From positions 10,001 to 57,715 of the forward strand of contig JAHBMJ010000074.1 in NCBI GenBank assembly GCA_018398765.1: a DNA stretch of 47,715 bases, written 5' to 3'. This document shows, in pieces, positions 10,881 to 22,619 of this stretch. Both the position numbers and the translations under genes were made by a program. This stretch comes from Chromera velia. Lineage: Eukaryota; Sar; Chromeraceae. Every line of letters starts with the position of its first letter. Within the stretch, counting starts at the first letter, position 1. Below the pieces are notes generated by a model. It worked only from the letters and a program-made list of their open reading frames with translations, searched no databases and was not told the origin of the DNA.

Positions 10881-11399
10881 TTTGAATCCAATACATGGTT
10901 AGTCACTAATAATCACTCACTGTCACCCATTGTGGTCCTTCTTTCCTGTCGAAGAACGAACCTTTTTCTTTTGCCTTCGGACTGTATATGTTCAAGTTTT
11001 CTCAATGAAGGGAAAATACTTGGTCACTGTGTCATTCCAGATTCACCTCAGGCTCAGGCATGACTGTGTAACTTTAATGCGAAGTTTGTTAATACAATAT
11101 GTGAATCCAGTATTCAATCCACTCAAACTGCATATTTTTGGTAGTTGTTGAATGAAATTGCCTGTAAGCTAAAACGGTGAAAAAATGTTAAAAATATACT
11201 GTTTTGAAAAAGATAACTCCCCTTACTCCCCAAGACTGTAGCATACCGTAGTTCAAACTGCGTGGTACGTAAATTAATGATTTTTCCTAGGATTTTTCTT
11301 CTAGTTTGGCCTCCAGTCCCTGGATATAAATTCAATTAGATGAAAATCCTGTATCTTACTTGCAAAAAACAATATGTAATATGTATATTTAAATTTAAT

Positions 11400-12480
11400 A
11401 GTTTAGATTCAAAACTTTCGAGCTAGCTTTAGAGAGTAGTAGAGAGTTAGATGGAGATAGACTCGGAGGTGGAATCTTAGCTTTAGAGCTAATGACCAGA
11501 TTTGATTTAATAGGATTTGATTTGATTTGATTTGATTTGAGCTTCAAGCTCAAATCTGACCAGATTTGAGGAAGATTTGAGGTTGAAGTCTAGAGGTCAC
11601 TCTCAACAGTACTGAAGACGACATAATAGTGATAACACAGTCGATACCACTAGCAAATTCTAGAAAGCCTTAGAGACAAGAAAACTACTAGAAACTAGAC
11701 TAAATTAAGACTCTCAAAATTATAATAAACTATTGTCAAAGCTAAGAGTTTACATAAGTTTTTATCTTAGCTAGTTTCTTAGAGTTATCCTAGAGAGTCA
11801 TCTTAATTTAAGACTAGAATTTTCTTGTTGTTATGCATGACCTGTAGGATTGTTTGACATCGTTGATCGGTTTGATAGGGGGGGGCCCAAGAAAGGCCCA
11901 AGGCAATTTAAGAAAAAAGCGTAAAAACTGCCACAGCACAACAAAAAACCACTTCAAACCCTCAATCAAAACTTGAATGTCTGAAAAATAGACTAGATAA
12001 CCTCTTTTTCACTGAACAGACCTTTGGAATTAAAAGCTTTTAGGCGTTCATATTCATGTAAAACCGATGAAAAAATCTTTTTATGATCATTTTTTTTTTT
12101 CCACACAAAAAAGTGTGAAGACTCATTTGAGAGACTGGATGACGGATTGACCTCAAAGATTTGAGATTAAAGGGTCAGATTTGAAGTAGATTTGATAGGA
12201 TTTGATAGACCCTATCATGGTAAAGTTTCTCAGGCCTAAGATTTAATTTGAGGTTAAGCTCTACTTTAAATCAAATCAAATCAAATCTGGTTACTATTTA
12301 GAGCTTAAAGCTATACCTTGGCTTATAGAGCTGGGAGGTAGAACCTCAGTTACTTTAGCTTAGGCAGATTCCCTCCCCCCGCCTGGTAGAGGTATAAGGA
12401 TGTATCTAAGGATCTAGCTAGGGATATATATATACAGCTAGATAGTAGAACCTAACTTACCTAAGTCAAGAAATTACCTA
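11400..12480. repeat. AT-rich island with degenerate inverted repeat
   Basis: A left block at about 11478-11560 (..agctttagagctaatgacc.. then repeated gatttgattt) has an imperfect reverse-complement partner at about 12240-12315 (..aaatcaaatcaaatctgg.. then ..gagcttaaagcta). Related TAGAGCTAGG-like words recur throughout. Base composition shifts sharply to AT compared with the flanking genes. No ORF of note is present. It may be a decayed non-autonomous transposon or a degenerate satellite. Confidence 0.5.
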
Positions 12481-13446
12481 GAAAATCACTTCTTAAATAA
12501 CTTTTAAGTTCTATTTTGCTAGCTCTCACTGGCTTTTAAATATGGGTAGTGAAATGAAATAAAATGAGTTAGCTTAAAGCCGATGAGCCACCTCTTAGGC
12601 TCTGGCCAACCCGGCATGTCATGCAGAAATTTATTATGCAACCTACGTTCCATGGGGCATTTGAAAGCTTGCAAGACTAGGTGTGACTGAGTGTATCCAG
12701 CAAACTGGTACAGTTGTATTCTTACAACACACTTAGACTCTGTTCTGTGTCCGGGTTTCACCTTTCGCAGTGGTTGACAATGTGTGAGGAGACCCTTTTG
12801 AAGGGTCTAGCGTGAAGGTATCTGGAGACAGTGTGAGCAACACCTGTCTGCCGCTCCATCAACACCTTTATGACACCGAGTAGGCTTCCTGCTCTCTCCC
12901 TAGCCATGCTGGGCAACGTGTCTTCCTTGTTTCTTTACATTGCAGCCGGCTGCAGCCAACTTTGATGCTTCTGGGATTTGTTTGTGAGGCTGAAGAATGT
13001 GTTGCGTTCTTGTGGGACAATTTCTGCTGATGGAGAGCAAACAGCCCCCTGGTCTACCTAGAAGCTATCCCGACTGGGTCATTCGCTACAATCAAGGTCA
13101 GTGCAGTGATATACATCTATTGTGTTTGTTGGATGCAGGCTTCAAGCACTTCAGAGGAGCAAGACCCCTCCGGTGCCTGTAGGTATAGGTAAGTGGGAAG
13201 GATATATGTGGCTTTCGATATCAAACTTGCATGAAGTGTTCAGACATCCATCTAGTGCTTAAAAACACTTCTTGCCACCTTGGTGACTCGCTTACGTCGT
13301 GTCAGAGCTGTGCTCCTATGAGTTCGGGATGTGTCCAGAATGCAGCCCCCATGAATCTGGGACAGGAGAAATGATCATGGGGTCATCATAGGGGTCATGA
13401 TAGGGCATCTTACCCCCATGATTATCGTATGGACCGGGACCACATG

Positions 13447-13485
<39 letters not shown>

Positions 13486-13560
13486 CCAGGCCTATAGGTA
13501 TATATACAACCAGTTTTTGTCTAGTCTTATTCGTGTAACCTAGGTGTAACTATGTTTTTA
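12481..13560. other. Intergenic DNA, no supported gene; contains (AT)n at about 13448-13492
   Basis: Short ORFs on both strands (for example 12519-12761 minus and 12997-13182 plus) have some natural-looking peptide but no family features and no phase-compatible neighbours. Around 13370-13430 there are short catggggtcat-type repeats. A pure AT dinucleotide run follows at about 13448-13492. Confidence 0.5.
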
Positions 13561-13645
13561 TGATGTCACTGCTATCTGATAATAATCACTGCCACTGCTG
13601 CTGCACAGGGGCTGTTCCAGCAAGAAAAATGTGGATTGGCGATAT

Positions 13646-14986
13646 CTATGGTCTCCGCGTCTCAGACGCCGTCTCTGCTATCGCACGTGCCATGCATCCC
13701 CCATTAGTCAAGCCCCCCGTATCTATGCCCCTCGAAACGAGGAACTGGATGATCCGCAGTTTCTTTTCCTCGATTTGGCCTTCTTTGTCATAAGTTTTAG
13801 TAATGAAATGCAGAACAGTCCATCCATGGTCATCTGTCGCGTACAGGTCTGCCCCGTTCTCAAGTAGAAGCTCAAAAACGTCTGCAGACCCGCTTAGAGC
13901 TGCTTGATAAAGGTTCGACCCACAGTGATGATTTGCTACTGTAACATTTATATTCGCCCCATGAGAAATGAGAAGCTCGGCCATGTCCCTGTGGTCGGTT
14001 GGGGCATTACCGTGCGGAACGACTGTGGTGAAGAGTGGCATCAACCCACTTTTGTTCGTTACGTCACAACTAGCACCGCGGTCAAGGAGCAGCTGTGCTG
14101 CATCTTTTTAACTTGTCATAGCAGCCACATGGAGGGCTGTGTCCCCCTCCTTATCTGCTGCATTGATGGCTGCACCGTTTTGCAGATATAGTTCGATCAG
14201 ATCCGTCAGGTTGTCTTCTGCAGCTAGCGAGGGGGGCTGCCGCCCGTCGCTGTTCTCTATATTCACGTCCGCCCCACCAGAGACGAGAAACTCTGCAATC
14301 TCAAATGTGATCCCTCCAATGTACAAGACGGAGTTACCGGCGGAATAATTCCTCATACCAACCCCTGCCCCTGCTTTTACTAAGATTTTCACTGCTTCAA
14401 AGCTGGTTGCTAGCACAGCCTTGATCAGCGCTGTTTGACTGTCCACCAACCTGTCTACATCCACCCCCACATGAAGGAAAAGGGCGAGGTCCTCCCTTTT
14501 TGCCCTCCTCTCCTCCCCCTCCTCCCAGTTCTCTGCTTCAAAAAACTCATCAAGCGTCTCGTGCAGCTGATCAGCCCCAACCGGCGCGAAGGACCGAATC
14601 ACATTCCCGATGTCACACACAAACAGCGGTGAGAGGTCCATGCAGCACCGGGCGTTCATGATCCTGTTCAGATGCACTTTGGCCCCCTTTCTCATCGTCT
14701 CCACTTGCTGCCTCAGCTCTGCAAGGGCAGCACTCTCCTGAGCGGGCACCATAGGAGGGCTGCCCGTAGCAGCTGCAGCCGCTGGTAGATGAGGTGGGAG
14801 GCGAGGCCCCGAATCCGAGTGAGAGGCAGACTCGTCTCCCTCACCGTTACTGACAAGAAGGACATTGTAGGTCCCCAAAATCCTCCCCATATGTCGGACC
14901 ATCCCGGTAATCTCCAACAGACTCAAGGCCACAGCCTCCAGCTCTTCCTGGACGGCAGTGAGAGATGCTGCATTTCTTATCAACAT
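13646..14986 (-). pseudogene. Ankyrin-repeat protein interrupted by one in-frame TAA
   Basis: The minus-strand frame runs from the first ATG (14986-14984, MLIRNAASLTAV) to TAG at 13646. The frame stays open further upstream to about 15115 without an earlier ATG, so an upstream exon is possible. The N-terminal third is helical (LRQQVETMRKGAKVHLNRI). About six ankyrin repeats follow, including EFLVSGGADVNIENSDG, AINAADKEGDTALHVAA, AAQLLLDRGASCDVTNKSG, ELLISHGANINVTV and ELLLENGADLYATDDHGWT. Ankyrin repeats are protein-binding scaffolds. A TAA at 14108-14110 falls inside one repeat with the correct frame on both sides. The repeat register needs a residue at that position, so this is a point nonsense change rather than a frameshift. 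Recent pseudogene, base error or programmed readthrough cannot be separated here. Confidence 0.75.
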
Positions 14987-15099
14987 CTTGGCAAGAACAG
15001 AGCAGTGCAAAGAGAACGTGATAGGCTGACTCACTGAATTCACTGTTGAATCCCTAAACAACCACCTGAGCAGGTCGAAGTCTTGACAAGCATACAGGG

Positions 15100-15600
15100 T
15101 GGTAGCACTATAAGCACCGGACAGTTCACTTCATATACAAACAGCAGACATAGAGCAGCAGCTAATTTTGAAGGGCGTGCCCTTGCGAAGAACAGTGACA
15201 GTCAGATCAAAGGTGGAGACCGTGAACTCGGCGTGGAGCTAGAATGAATCAGATGCATCGTCATGCATGCACCGATGTATGCAGCTCACGCGAAGTCAGA
15301 AAATTCTCGTTTCCGCAATGCATTTATTAATAGACTCTGTGCATATCTCTGTCTCTAAGTTGCCCTCAGTGTGCCATCAGACTTTGCCCATTCTCAGTCT
15401 CTCGTCTATTCCTTCTGCCCTCGTGTCCGCGTGCCTTGCCTGTTCCCTCTCCCCCTGACAGTGTCCGTCTCTGATTTATTCTGCCCATTCTGCTGTCCGT
15501 CTCTAGTCCTGTTCTATCTCCCGTATGGGCCGCTTTCTTGACTGATTCTATCTCTTCCTGTCTGCTTGAAGCAACAGAAGGGGGGACTCCTAGGGGGGGG
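15100..15600. other. Intergenic, nothing supported
   Basis: This C/T-rich sequence (gtccgtctctgtctg-type words) lies upstream of the ankyrin gene. It may hold its promoter or an upstream exon, but no specific signal is visible. Confidence 0.4.
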
Positions 15601-15609
15601 CACTCTTGG

Positions 15610-16160
15610 GCTCATATAGGGTTACAAGTGCAAAAATAACATAAAAAATGAACTAAAAAACATTTGGACGAGCTTTTCACATAAACTGGAGGTCCGGCAT
15701 GTTGAGTTACTTCGAAATCAATCACTTTTACTGTATAGCTTATGTGGTTACATGAGGTTACACCTCTTATTATATATGTCCCCTTGCAAAGTTACAGGTT
15801 ATAAGGTTACAGGCGGTTTTCAGGTCCGTAACCGACCAAAAAGTCAACTTTCAAAAACTCTTCAAATCACTTCAAAAACACTTTAAAATGCATGTACATG
15901 AAGGTTACATCACTTTTGAAGAGGGTTATTTTAGGTTACAGGTTACAAGGTTACAAGGGGTTTGGTTACAAAGTGAAAGGGACACATCGTTTTTCGTCAG
16001 TTTCTCATGTAACTTCAATCAACAGAAGATGTTTTCAATATTTTTAGACGTAACCTGATGAGATTGATCAATTGGGACCACTTTTGAAATAAGGGTAACA
16101 TTACAGGGGGGTATACCCTTATGTATAAAGGGTGTTGAAACCTGTAACCCAATATAAGTG
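15610..16160. repeat. Degenerate GTTACA-rich repeat region
   Basis: Words such as ggttaca, ggttacaggttacaagg and ggttacatgagg recur many times between about 15613 and 15980. Reverse-complement words (cctgtaaccc, gtaacattacag) appear at about 16095-16150. There is no ORF with natural composition. It could be a degenerate minisatellite or the remains of a repeat element. Confidence 0.6.
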
Positions 16161-16717
16161 CCAGACCCTGGGGGGACTCTTTGTATTTTCTCAACTGGAT
16201 ATGTAACAAAAAACAGCATTTCTACTCGACCTGCCTCCTAGGTTTGCCTGCCGCCTGCCCACCAGGGTATTCTTCCTTTAAGGATGTGCGTGGGCATGGA
16301 TCTGCCTGCCTTGTATATATGGTATCAGACGTATTTTTTTTTTTTTCAGGCCAGAAAGACGAACATGAATTTTAAAAATTGCGGTTGTATTTTTTATCCT
16401 TCTTGATCGCTCGTTACGTGGTTGGATGCAGGTTTAATGCTCCCTGTGTTCTATTGGGGACTGGATCACTGGTTTGGAGACACGACAAAACAAGCAAACT
16501 GGAGAATGGATGAGTAGACTGGGACTAAGTTTTAAATGACAATTCTGTTCCTGTTGTTCTTGTTTGGAGACCCGATAAACCAGGCCCAGCAGACTTGCAA
16601 CCACTTTCTTCTAAGTATTTGGTGTGCCTGGCTAGGTGGGTGGGGGGAGAGGAAAAGAATATGGGGTCCCTCAGCATGGACTCCTTCTGCTGTCGTTGGG
16701 GGACACACAAGGCTATC

Positions 16718-16873
16718 AATCATGGCAACGTGGCGGTGATGGGCGTGCGTATTATGTTTGATGTGGGTATGAGCACACGTATGGGCGTTCACGTCTACTT
16801 CGATGATACCCAGATTCCTTCTTTCCTACGTCTTTACCCGGGTTATGAAGATTTTGGTCTTTTTGTGGTGTAA
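16718..16873 (+). CDS. Possible terminal exon, unknown
   Basis: The frame ending at TAA 16871-16873 gives natural-looking peptide (VRIMFDVGMSTRMGVHVYF, PGYEDFGLFVV). No phase-compatible upstream exon was found and the 5' boundary is arbitrary. It could be a gene end, a relic or chance. Confidence 0.2.
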   Translation, partial: NHGNVAVMGVRIMFDVGMSTRMGVHVYFDDTQIPSFLRLYPGYEDFGLFVV

Positions 16874-17214
16874 TGTAGGGGCAAAAAAATGGCTTTTCTA
16901 TTATTTTTGACTCCGCTTTTTCTGATGATGCTCCTCTTTCTTTCCGTTACCTAATTTTTCTGCAGGTGTTGCGAAGAAAATACTCGCCATCCAGGTGGTA
17001 TACATACCTGTGATAACTGCCCTCTGCCTTCAAAATCTGGTCACTCCACTGTTGGAAGTTCTGGTGGGAATGGTAGGGAGACAGGGAGGGTGGGAGGCAG
17101 TCTCCTCAAGTCCTCTTTCTGTCTCTTCCTCTGTCTCTTCTCCTTGTTCATCGCTTTCGTCTTCTCTGACTTCCTCTGCCTCTTCTCCTCGTTTATCGAC
17201 TTCGTCTTCCCCAA

Positions 17215-17320
17215 CTTCCTCTTCCTCCTTCTTCTCCTCCTCCTCCTCCTCCTCCTCCTCCTCTTCTTCCTCCTCCTCCTCCTCCCCCTCCTCCTCCTCC
17301 TCCTCACCCCTTTTATCATA
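17215..17320. repeat. (TCC)n trinucleotide repeat
   Basis: The run of tcctcc with occasional ttc and ccc gives poly-Ser or poly-Leu ORFs on the plus strand and poly-Arg on the minus strand. These are composition artefacts. Confidence 0.9.
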
Positions 17321-17804
17321 AACAGAGGGACAGACTGAGGCAACTTGAAGAGGCAGCTTGGAAACGGGATTAGAAAAAGGTCTCGCAGACCTGAGAGGCG
17401 GATTTTGGCATTGCTACCTGACAAGTTGGTGGTTTTGGCCGATCAGTGATGCCATCAATTTTCGGTCAGTCGGCCAGTCAGTCAGGTTTTTTGCAAGAAT
17501 TGTCTCACACTGGTTTGGGAACAAAGTGTTGAATAAAAGAATGTGGTGGGGCTGTTTTTTCAGCAAAAAGCTCTGTTTGTTCTCCCTTTTTTTATATTTT
17601 TTTCTTCTTCAACGCTCTCCCTTTTTTAGACTGCCGTCATTTTGTTTTTTGTTTTTATTAATTGTCCTGTTCCTCCCATTTTCAGTTGATTATCCATAAA
17701 TGAGAATTTTAGCTCTAAGGAGAGTTATGTTTTTGCACAGTCTCTTCAAGCACGCGCGCATCCCTGCATGAATAACTAGATGAATAAGAGAGAAAGAGTA
17801 TGTG

Positions 17805-17834
17805 AGTGAGTGAGTGAGTGAGTGAGTGAGTGTA

Positions 17835-17880
<46 letters not shown>

Positions 17881-17884
17881 TGTA

Positions 17885-17938
<54 letters not shown>
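17805..17938. repeat. (GTGA)n (GT)n (GA)n compound microsatellite
   Basis: Consecutive runs of gtgagtgag, gtgtgt and gagaga fill the stretch. No gene is visible between about 16.9 and 18.0 kb. Confidence 0.95.
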
Positions 17939-18007
17939 CGCAGATTAATTCCATTATCCTACCATCCTTTGTGGGACTCTGTCATTGACATCGTGTAGAC
18001 TTCCTTC

Positions 18008-18217
18008 ATGAGTGATGCTGCTCATCCTGCGTCTGCCTCCGATGAGCAGAAGAGGGGGCAGCAGAACGAACGCATCGCAGCAGAGGCAGTCAGGGGGGGG
18101 CTCCTAGACGACAGTCGCACCGCCACTGCACGTCCCAGTCAAAGCGAAGGGGACTCGGCGATTTCTTGGCCACTGTGGAAGTTTTGGCAAGATTCGAACG
18201 GGAGGCCGTCTTTTTAG
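18008..18217 (+). CDS. Possible 69-residue single-exon protein
   Basis: An ATG-to-TAG frame of 69 residues is polar and disordered-looking (MSDAAHPASASDEQKRGQQN at the start, ending DSNGRPSF). AATAAA occurs at 18271, 54 bases past the stop, and the following DNA is AT-rich. It has no known family. A chance ORF, or the last exon of a gene whose upstream exons lie in the microsatellite region, are alternatives. Confidence 0.3.
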   Translation: MSDAAHPASASDEQKRGQQNERIAAEAVRGGLLDDSRTATARPSQSEGDSAISWPLWKFWQDSNGRPSF

Positions 18218-18219
18218 AT

Positions 18220-19055
18220 ACGTTTGTTTCAGTACATGTAGAAAGTGCAGACCGATACTAAGTAAATTTGAATAAAAACAGCGTTTGAGTTGTTACTGCA
18301 ATTATTATGGATATATTCCAATGCAAGTATAATTTACGATAACATACCGTACATTGTGAAAGTGAAAGTTTGTTTTAATTTCAGTATTTCTATAATGACT
18401 TACAAAATATTTTCTGTTAATCGATCATTTGTAGAATTATTAAAGTCTGTTATATGTGTACACACATGTCTTGGGCCGTATCCGGCCGTATCTTCAAATT
18501 AAACAGAAATGTAGTACAAGAAGTATGTTAAGTATATTAAGTACATGCGAATGGCGACAGATAGACATAGTGGGAAGGCCCTAGGGCGGAACATATCAAT
18601 CAATCAATCAATCAAATCAATGAAGTTATTAAAATAAACTTGAAAAAAAAATATAGATGCTCATAGTATATACATAATACTGGCGTCACTGCATACGGAA
18701 TGGTTACGGATTCTGAAATTCAAAAAATGAAAAAGCTAAAAAAAATATTTAGTATGAAACCAATAAATGAATACATCAATCGACCAATCAATTATTCTAG
18801 CAATGAATCAATCTTATGCTACTAAACTTAAAGTGGTTGCTAAAATTAAATCTAGTTGTAGTAGCTAGTGTAGTAGCTGAATAGTTTTGGATCATATAGT
18901 TAAGAAACTATCACTAACTAGCTAGATTAAAAACAGACGGAAACATAAACAGAAACTTTTTAGGAAACTTTCAAATACGTAGTAAATAATAATCCAAATT
19001 AGAGTTTAAGTAACGGAATGGCGATGGCGATCACGCCTGATAATGCTGGTTAAAA
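18220..19055. other. AT-rich intergenic DNA
   Basis: The sequence is low in GC, with (CAAT)n-type words at about 18594-18625 and many stops in every frame. No gene is seen. Confidence 0.6.
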
Positions 19056-19124
19056 CCAGATGGTGATGATGATGTATATCAGACTATGTATGTACATGTG
19101 TGTCTGTACGCGTATGTGTGTTGC

Positions 19125-19144
19125 GTGCGTGCGTGCGTGCGTGC

Positions 19145-19191
<47 letters not shown>

Positions 19192-19310
19192 GGTCGGTGT
19201 GTCTGTGTGTGTCTCTCTGTGTGTATGTACGTGCGTGCGTGCGTCTGTGTGTGTGCTGGTGCTGTGAGTGAGTGAGTGAAGGAGTGAGTGAGTGAGTGAG
19301 TGAAGGTCTT
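19125..19310. repeat. (GCGT)n (CTGT)n (GTGA)n microsatellites
   Basis: Successive tetranucleotide runs lie downstream of the P-loop kinase-like gene. The cysteine/valine/serine ORFs over them are artefacts. Confidence 0.95.
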
Positions 19311-19532
19311 GCTGGGATTCGCTAGGTTTTATGTTTTGGGACTTACTGAGCTTACTGCAATTCAAAATTCGAATGAGTGCGAGTGCGCGGATGTCTTGTG
19401 GGCGGTCGCTGCCCCTGCTCACAGCAGCGGGTCCGAAAAACATTTTTCCGCATTTTTCCGTGTGAAATGTTTTGGTGCATACTCTTGTTCCTGTATTGAT
19501 ACAAGCAGAGCATCATTCACGTGGACATTTGA

Positions 19533-20345
19533 TCATTTTGCTCCTTCCTGTCCAGCCCCCATGTCTCTGTACCTGTTGTAATTGACCTGCGCGATCGCCT
19601 CCTTATCGACCTTCTCCCATGGAAGACCGGCAAGCGCGTTCAGCTGCTTGAATGGAGTGTCCGACTCCATGTCGTTGTTGTCGATCTCGAAACAATCCTT
19701 CTCGCCCGAAGGAATGTCAATCATCCTGGGGTGGTACACGGTCTTCTCCAAGAACTTGGTCATCTTCTCCTTGCTGAACTCTGGACCGTACTCTGCGCGA
19801 GCTTCGTCCATCTCGTGGTAGTCCCAGTACTGTTGGTCGGTGAAACCGGCTTCTTCCTTCATTTTTTCGTGCCGAATCCAGAATCTTCGCAGGAGTTCGT
19901 CACGCTCAACTTTGACGTTGATGAACTGCATGTTGGGGAAGTGCGACTTCAACAACTCTTTCTCCCCCCCGAAGATTCCGAGAACAAGGAAGGTAACAGC
20001 AACGTTCTTTTTCGCAGGTAGAGCACAAGCCCGTTTCGTGAACTCAATCAAGAGCTCGTAGTACGGTACCCATTCCTCCCTCTCTGCCGTGCCACCTTTG
20101 CACGCTTTCATTACAGCTGCCCAGAACACGACAAACTTCTCCTCCGCCCCCATAGCCTTGGCTTCGGGATTCGCGATCAAGTCACCATCGACATGTTCCC
20201 ATCCCCTGGTGGCTAGGTAATCACCCAGGAATGTCTTGCCGGCGCTTGGGTAACCAGCAATGAAGAACACTTTTTGGCCCTGCTGTACTTCCTTCGGAAC
20301 AACAGATGTTGCAACCTGGCTTCCAGAACAACAAGCGCCACCCAT
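19533..20345 (-). CDS. P-loop kinase-like protein with N-terminal acylation motif, 270 aa
   Basis: A single open frame runs from ATG 20345-20343 to TAA 19533-19535. Residues 26-38 form a hydrophobic strand and Walker A (VFFIAGYPSAGKT; GxxxxGKT at 31-38), followed by HVDGDLI (51-57), a D-x-D arrangement seen in shikimate/gluconate-kinase-like and adenylate-kinase-like P-loop enzymes. Another strand is VAVTFLVLGIFGG, and there is a lid-like basic segment RDELLRRFWIRHEKMKEE. The size fits a small-molecule kinase, but the substrate cannot be told. The start MGGACCSGSQ puts Gly at position 2 and Cys at 5 and 6, the pattern for N-myristoylation plus palmitoylation, so membrane anchoring is likely. 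There are no introns, unlike its neighbours, which may hint at retroposition or transfer. Confidence 0.85.
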   Translation of the reverse strand: MGGACCSGSQVATSVVPKEVQQGQKVFFIAGYPSAGKTFLGDYLATRGWEHVDGDLIANPEAKAMGAEEKFVVFWAAVMKACKGGTAEREEWVPYYELLIEFTKRACALPAKKNVAVTFLVLGIFGGEKELLKSHFPNMQFINVKVERDELLRRFWIRHEKMKEEAGFTDQQYWDYHEMDEARAEYGPEFSKEKMTKFLEKTVYHPRMIDIPSGEKDCFEIDNNDMESDTPFKQLNALAGLPWEKVDKEAIAQVNYNRYRDMGAGQEGAK

Positions 20346-20399
20346 CTCGGCACAATTAACACAACAGAAAGCGTCTCTTCAGTGAAATTGAAGGCAGTT

Positions 20400-21250
20400 G
20401 AGCCACCTAACGTGTCATAGGGCTTCAGAAGCCCAGAGTAGAGTCAGTCGACGCTGAATGGGTTGACTGTATACGTGTAGAATCGACAGAAGAGATCGAA
20501 TTCATGCAAGCTACGTAGTACAGCTATTAAAGGTCATGCAGCTGTCCATGCATCTGTACGTCGGCGCGCACGATGCGCAGATTTACGCATATTGCGAGTG
20601 GCCCAGAAAAGCGAATTGAAGGTCACGGGACTTCTGAAAGTGCCATCTACACGTGCTTTCCGGGGCCAAAACAACGATAAACGCCTTGAAATGAAAGTCA
20701 CTCTCATGCAGAGCCTCGCTTCTGATTCCAACTGTCCAGGAGTTCCCAAGAATAAGAATGGTACCTCTTCATTCCGAATACTGCACCCTGCGTGCTCTAC
20801 TGTTTCTGTCTATGTGCCTCACCGTTTTCTCCACTCATATTCCGAGGAACAACGCGAAGGTCAGACAACACATGCATGCATTGAGATCTGAAAACGGCAT
20901 TTCTTCTGTATCCTCTTTCCAGAAGATCCTTTCGGTTCATCTGTCCATTTGAGTGTGTCCCTTTGTGTTCGATTCTGTAGTCGATGTGTCGGTGTATCGG
21001 GTACAGATCGGTACCGTCGTAACTTGAAAGTCCGGCGTCCAGGTTTGTCTGAACGTCTATTCTTTTTGAGTATACATGCAGATTGACGACGCCACCGTCT
21101 GAAAACTCAGCCTTTCTTCTGTCCTGTGCTTTACGCCTGTTTCTTTTTCTTTCATTCTGACTGGCTCTGTTTCCATCCGACCCTCTCGATCAGGAAACTT
21201 TTGTCTGATGGCCAGAAAATGCGCGTGCCTGTTCGTATGTGTCAATTAAT
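20400..21250. other. Upstream intergenic region, possible small exons
   Basis: The composition is balanced, without microsatellites. A plus-strand frame at 20758-20952 begins with a hydrophobic stretch (LRALLFLSMCLTVFSTHI) that could pass as a signal peptide. No splice-consistent gene could be built. The kinase promoter probably lies just above 20345. Confidence 0.3.
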
Positions 21251-21522
21251 TCAATACTGCTGATATATGCGTACCATAAACAGTTGTGTAGCCATCTCTC
21301 TGGGAGTATGTGGGAAGTTTGGACAAAATACAAATGTGAGAACAGAGAGGAAGCTTGCGGGAAGTGTGGGCTGTGTCTGCTTTGGTTCCACTAGAGTCAC
21401 ACCGTTCACCATCGTTCTTCTGGACAACATTGTAGGTTGAGCTGTAACAGCGATGCACCAAGTACATGTGTCTGCCTGCCTGTCCGTATATCAATGCATG
21501 CATGCAACAAGTATGTATGTAT

Positions 21523-21582
21523 GTACGTCTCTCTCTCTCTCTCTCTGTGTGTATGTGTGTGTGAGTGTACGTGTGTGTGTGA

Positions 21583-21625
<43 letters not shown>

Positions 21626-21640
21626 TGTGTGCATGTACGC

Positions 21641-21687
<47 letters not shown>

Positions 21688-21692
21688 AGAGA
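21523..21692. repeat. (CT)n (GT)n (GA)n compound microsatellite
   Basis: Long GT and GTGA runs are flanked by CT and GA runs. The cysteine/valine ORFs across it are artefacts. AT-rich DNA without a gene follows to about 22600, including a poly-A run at about 22297-22314. Confidence 0.95.
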
Positions 21693-22619
21693 CTCTTAAC
21701 CTACGTGCGGGTCTACGTGGTTTTACGTTAAATTGCTTTTACCAGGATATCATAAAGCTGTGATGACTGTGTTGAAGACATAAGTCAAAAATCTTGTAAA
21801 AAAACGACTAAAAACGTTGTTAGAAAGTCAATAATTTAAAAAAAATGCCGCTTAAAAATCTAAACTTGAAAAACGATAAAAATTGCACTCAAATTTATCG
21901 TGTATGCTTATATATAACCGTTACTCAGCCTTAAAGAGCATACCTAGGAGCACGCAATAGATAAAATCATAGAAAGATCCGAACTTTCCCTTTTTTTGAG
22001 AACATACCTAGTAATGTACTGGATCTGTAAAATAAAACTACTGCCTAGGCTACTGTACCGTTTTCTGTTCCACTTTATTCAAAGCTGTTAAAGAACGCTA
22101 ATGAACTTAGTAATGAGCAGAAGTCTGTCTATGTCTATGCCGCCTAACACAGAGAAAAAAAATAATTTAAGCCCCGGCCCGTTCTCACTTAATTTTTTCT
22201 TTTTTTTACCTGAAGATGTTAGGTGACAAACAACTGTTGTTCAAGTATTGCATAAGTGTTGTTTTGGTGTTGCACAAATGTTGCTTAAGTGTTGCAAAAA
22301 AAAAAAAAAAAAAATAATTTAAGCCAATTCTGGTTTAGTCTTTTTTTTTTTATGATACGTCTAGAAGTCTGTCTGTATAATTCTGTTTATTGCTCTCTGG
22401 ACGGCCGATTAGACTCTGTGAAAGGTCTCATGATGACTGTTATCGGCAGGATCTCAAAAGCTCCTCTACCTCACAGACTATACCTGTGCATCTGTGAGGA
22501 AGGACGCATACCGATCGAAGCATAGGAATCATAACCTCCCTGAACCTAAGTACCACTCTAGGTACCACTTGAAAAAATATAATCAAGATGATCTCTATCT
22601 ATGGCATCATTTTTCAAGA

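Noticed and set aside
14094-14110. A 15-base GT..AG stretch that would remove the ankyrin stop as a tiny intron
   Set aside because: Its removal breaks the ankyrin repeat length, whereas keeping it preserves the register with one residue at the stop; a 15-base intron is also implausibly short.
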